From an uncultured Actinomycetes bacterium (GTDB lineage: Bacteria; Actinomycetota; Actinomycetes; Nanopelagicales; Nanopelagicaceae): DNA of 41,903 nt. The notes beneath the pieces are model-generated. The model was not told the origin of the DNA. It was given only the letters and a program-made list of their open reading frames with translations, and searched no databases. Numbering within the stretch: the stretch's first letter is position 1; every line of letters starts with the position of its first letter. The position numbers and the translations under genes are program-made. Positions 41,558-41,903 of the stretch are shown here, piece after piece. The DNA lies in contig CALBFE010000059.1 in the NCBI GenBank assembly GCA_937888825.1, positions 1 through 41,903 of the forward strand. The letters are read 5' to 3'.

Positions 41558-41903
41558 ATGACACCGGATAACAAGCCTGAATGGTTCCACTTAGCAGATG
41601 CAGATAAATCAGCATCCGTACGCAAGATTTCAAAGGGATTACCGATCATGGCCTTGGTTGCCGTGGCAGCAATCATTGGTGTTGGGACGATATTTGCCCA
41701 ACCTCAAGAGCAAACCCCTGCGAATGCAACTGAAACAGTTGCCCCGGCAGTTGTGGCTTCAACTCAAAGTCCTGCAAAATCTGTTTCAGTAGCTCCTTCA
41801 AATAGTGATACACCTGCAACAAAAGCAGCAGAACCTGTTGCACCTAAGGCAGAACCTGTTGCACCTAAGGCAGAACCTGTTGCACCTAAGGCAGAACCTG
41901 TTG
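41558..41903 (+). CDS. membrane-anchored protein with Ala/Pro-rich heptad repeats, unknown function (3' end outside window)
   Basis: I do not recognise this gene. The open frame starts at ATG 41558 with AAAGGA seven bases upstream and runs off the window (115 codons seen). Residues 1-28 are polar and probably cytoplasmic, 29-47 form one membrane helix, and the rest is a Ala/Pro/Thr/Ser-rich extracytoplasmic stretch ending in exact repeats of AEPVAPK. Such stiff low-complexity spacers often span cell wall before a functional domain (TonB-, LysM- or peptidase-type), which would lie beyond the edge. It is divergent from ctaB by 89 bp. Confidence 0.75.
   Translation, partial: MTPDNKPEWFHLADADKSASVRKISKGLPIMALVAVAAIIGVGTIFAQPQEQTPANATETVAPAVVASTQSPAKSVSVAPSNSDTPATKAAEPVAPKAEPVAPKAEPVAPKAEPV
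41828..41903 (+). repeat. 21-bp exact tandem repeat, at least 3.6 copies
   Basis: The unit GCAGAACCTGTTGCACCTAAG is repeated at 41828-41848, 41849-41869 and 41870-41890 with no mismatch, then 13 bases of a fourth copy reach the window end. It keeps frame and encodes AEPVAPK heptads. Identity at synonymous positions points to recent slippage expansion. Confidence 0.97.

Noticed and set aside
1..41903. Mobile elements, prophage, CRISPR or defence islands
   Set aside because: No transposase, integrase, phage structural gene, direct-repeat array or defence-type domain is visible; all regions have housekeeping or small accessory genes with similar composition.

Overview
The window is a very compact stretch of an actinobacterial chromosome with low GC for that phylum (low-to-mid forties by eye; I did not count it). 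Three things point to Actinobacteria: a 32-residue bS22 ribosomal protein, an XPB helicase with its helicase-associated partner protein, and gene order that follows two blocks known from Mycobacterium tuberculosis. Small size of gaps, low GC and leaderless starts suggest a streamlined lineage such as freshwater acI (Nanopelagicales, e.g. Planktophila-like). That placement is inference and no 16S rRNA gene is present to test it. I found no tRNA, rRNA, CRISPR array, insertion sequence, prophage or genomic island.

Left part (1-5475): menaquinone biosynthesis. menB-menC-menD run leftward (menD is cut by the window edge) and menE-menA run rightward from a 41-bp divergent promoter region, followed by a small membrane protein. 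5479-9733: a leftward five-gene unit for System II cytochrome c maturation (histidine phosphatase, ResA-like thioredoxin, CcdA, ResB, CcsB), with every junction overlapping or abutting. 9784-15500: a rightward run of a SerB1-like HAD phosphatase, the XPB partner protein, an M20 peptidase and the XPB helicase, meeting a glutaredoxin-like gene tail to tail. 15807-20297: a large secreted metalloprotease-like protein, bS22, a secreted propeller-like protein and proC.

Right part (20336-39367): a cysteine-rich protein, radA, mutY and an acetyltransferase run rightward. They face a long leftward series: SOUL heme protein, clpC, argA, lysS, coaX, panC, folK-folB-folP-folE, ftsH, hpt, tilS, an NlpC/P60 endopeptidase and an ABC-2 exporter. 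This follows M. tuberculosis radA to tilS order, but disA, panD and lsr2 are absent from their usual places. The end (39394-41903) holds metZ, ctaB (heme O synthase, linking to the respiratory theme) and the start of an unknown membrane-anchored protein with exact 21-bp repeats, cut by the window end.

The strongest non-gene signal is regulatory. Ten starts show TANNNT, exactly six bases, then ATG or GTG, which is the hallmark of leaderless mRNAs. Convergent gene pairs have no room for terminators, and some have overlapping coding ends. The largest gene-free stretch is 127 bp, so no region over 300 bases lacks a gene. I did not find a convincing undescribed multi-gene system; the best leads are the secreted HEIAH protein, the cysteine-rich protein before radA, the M20 peptidase inserted into the XPB pair and the promoter architecture.
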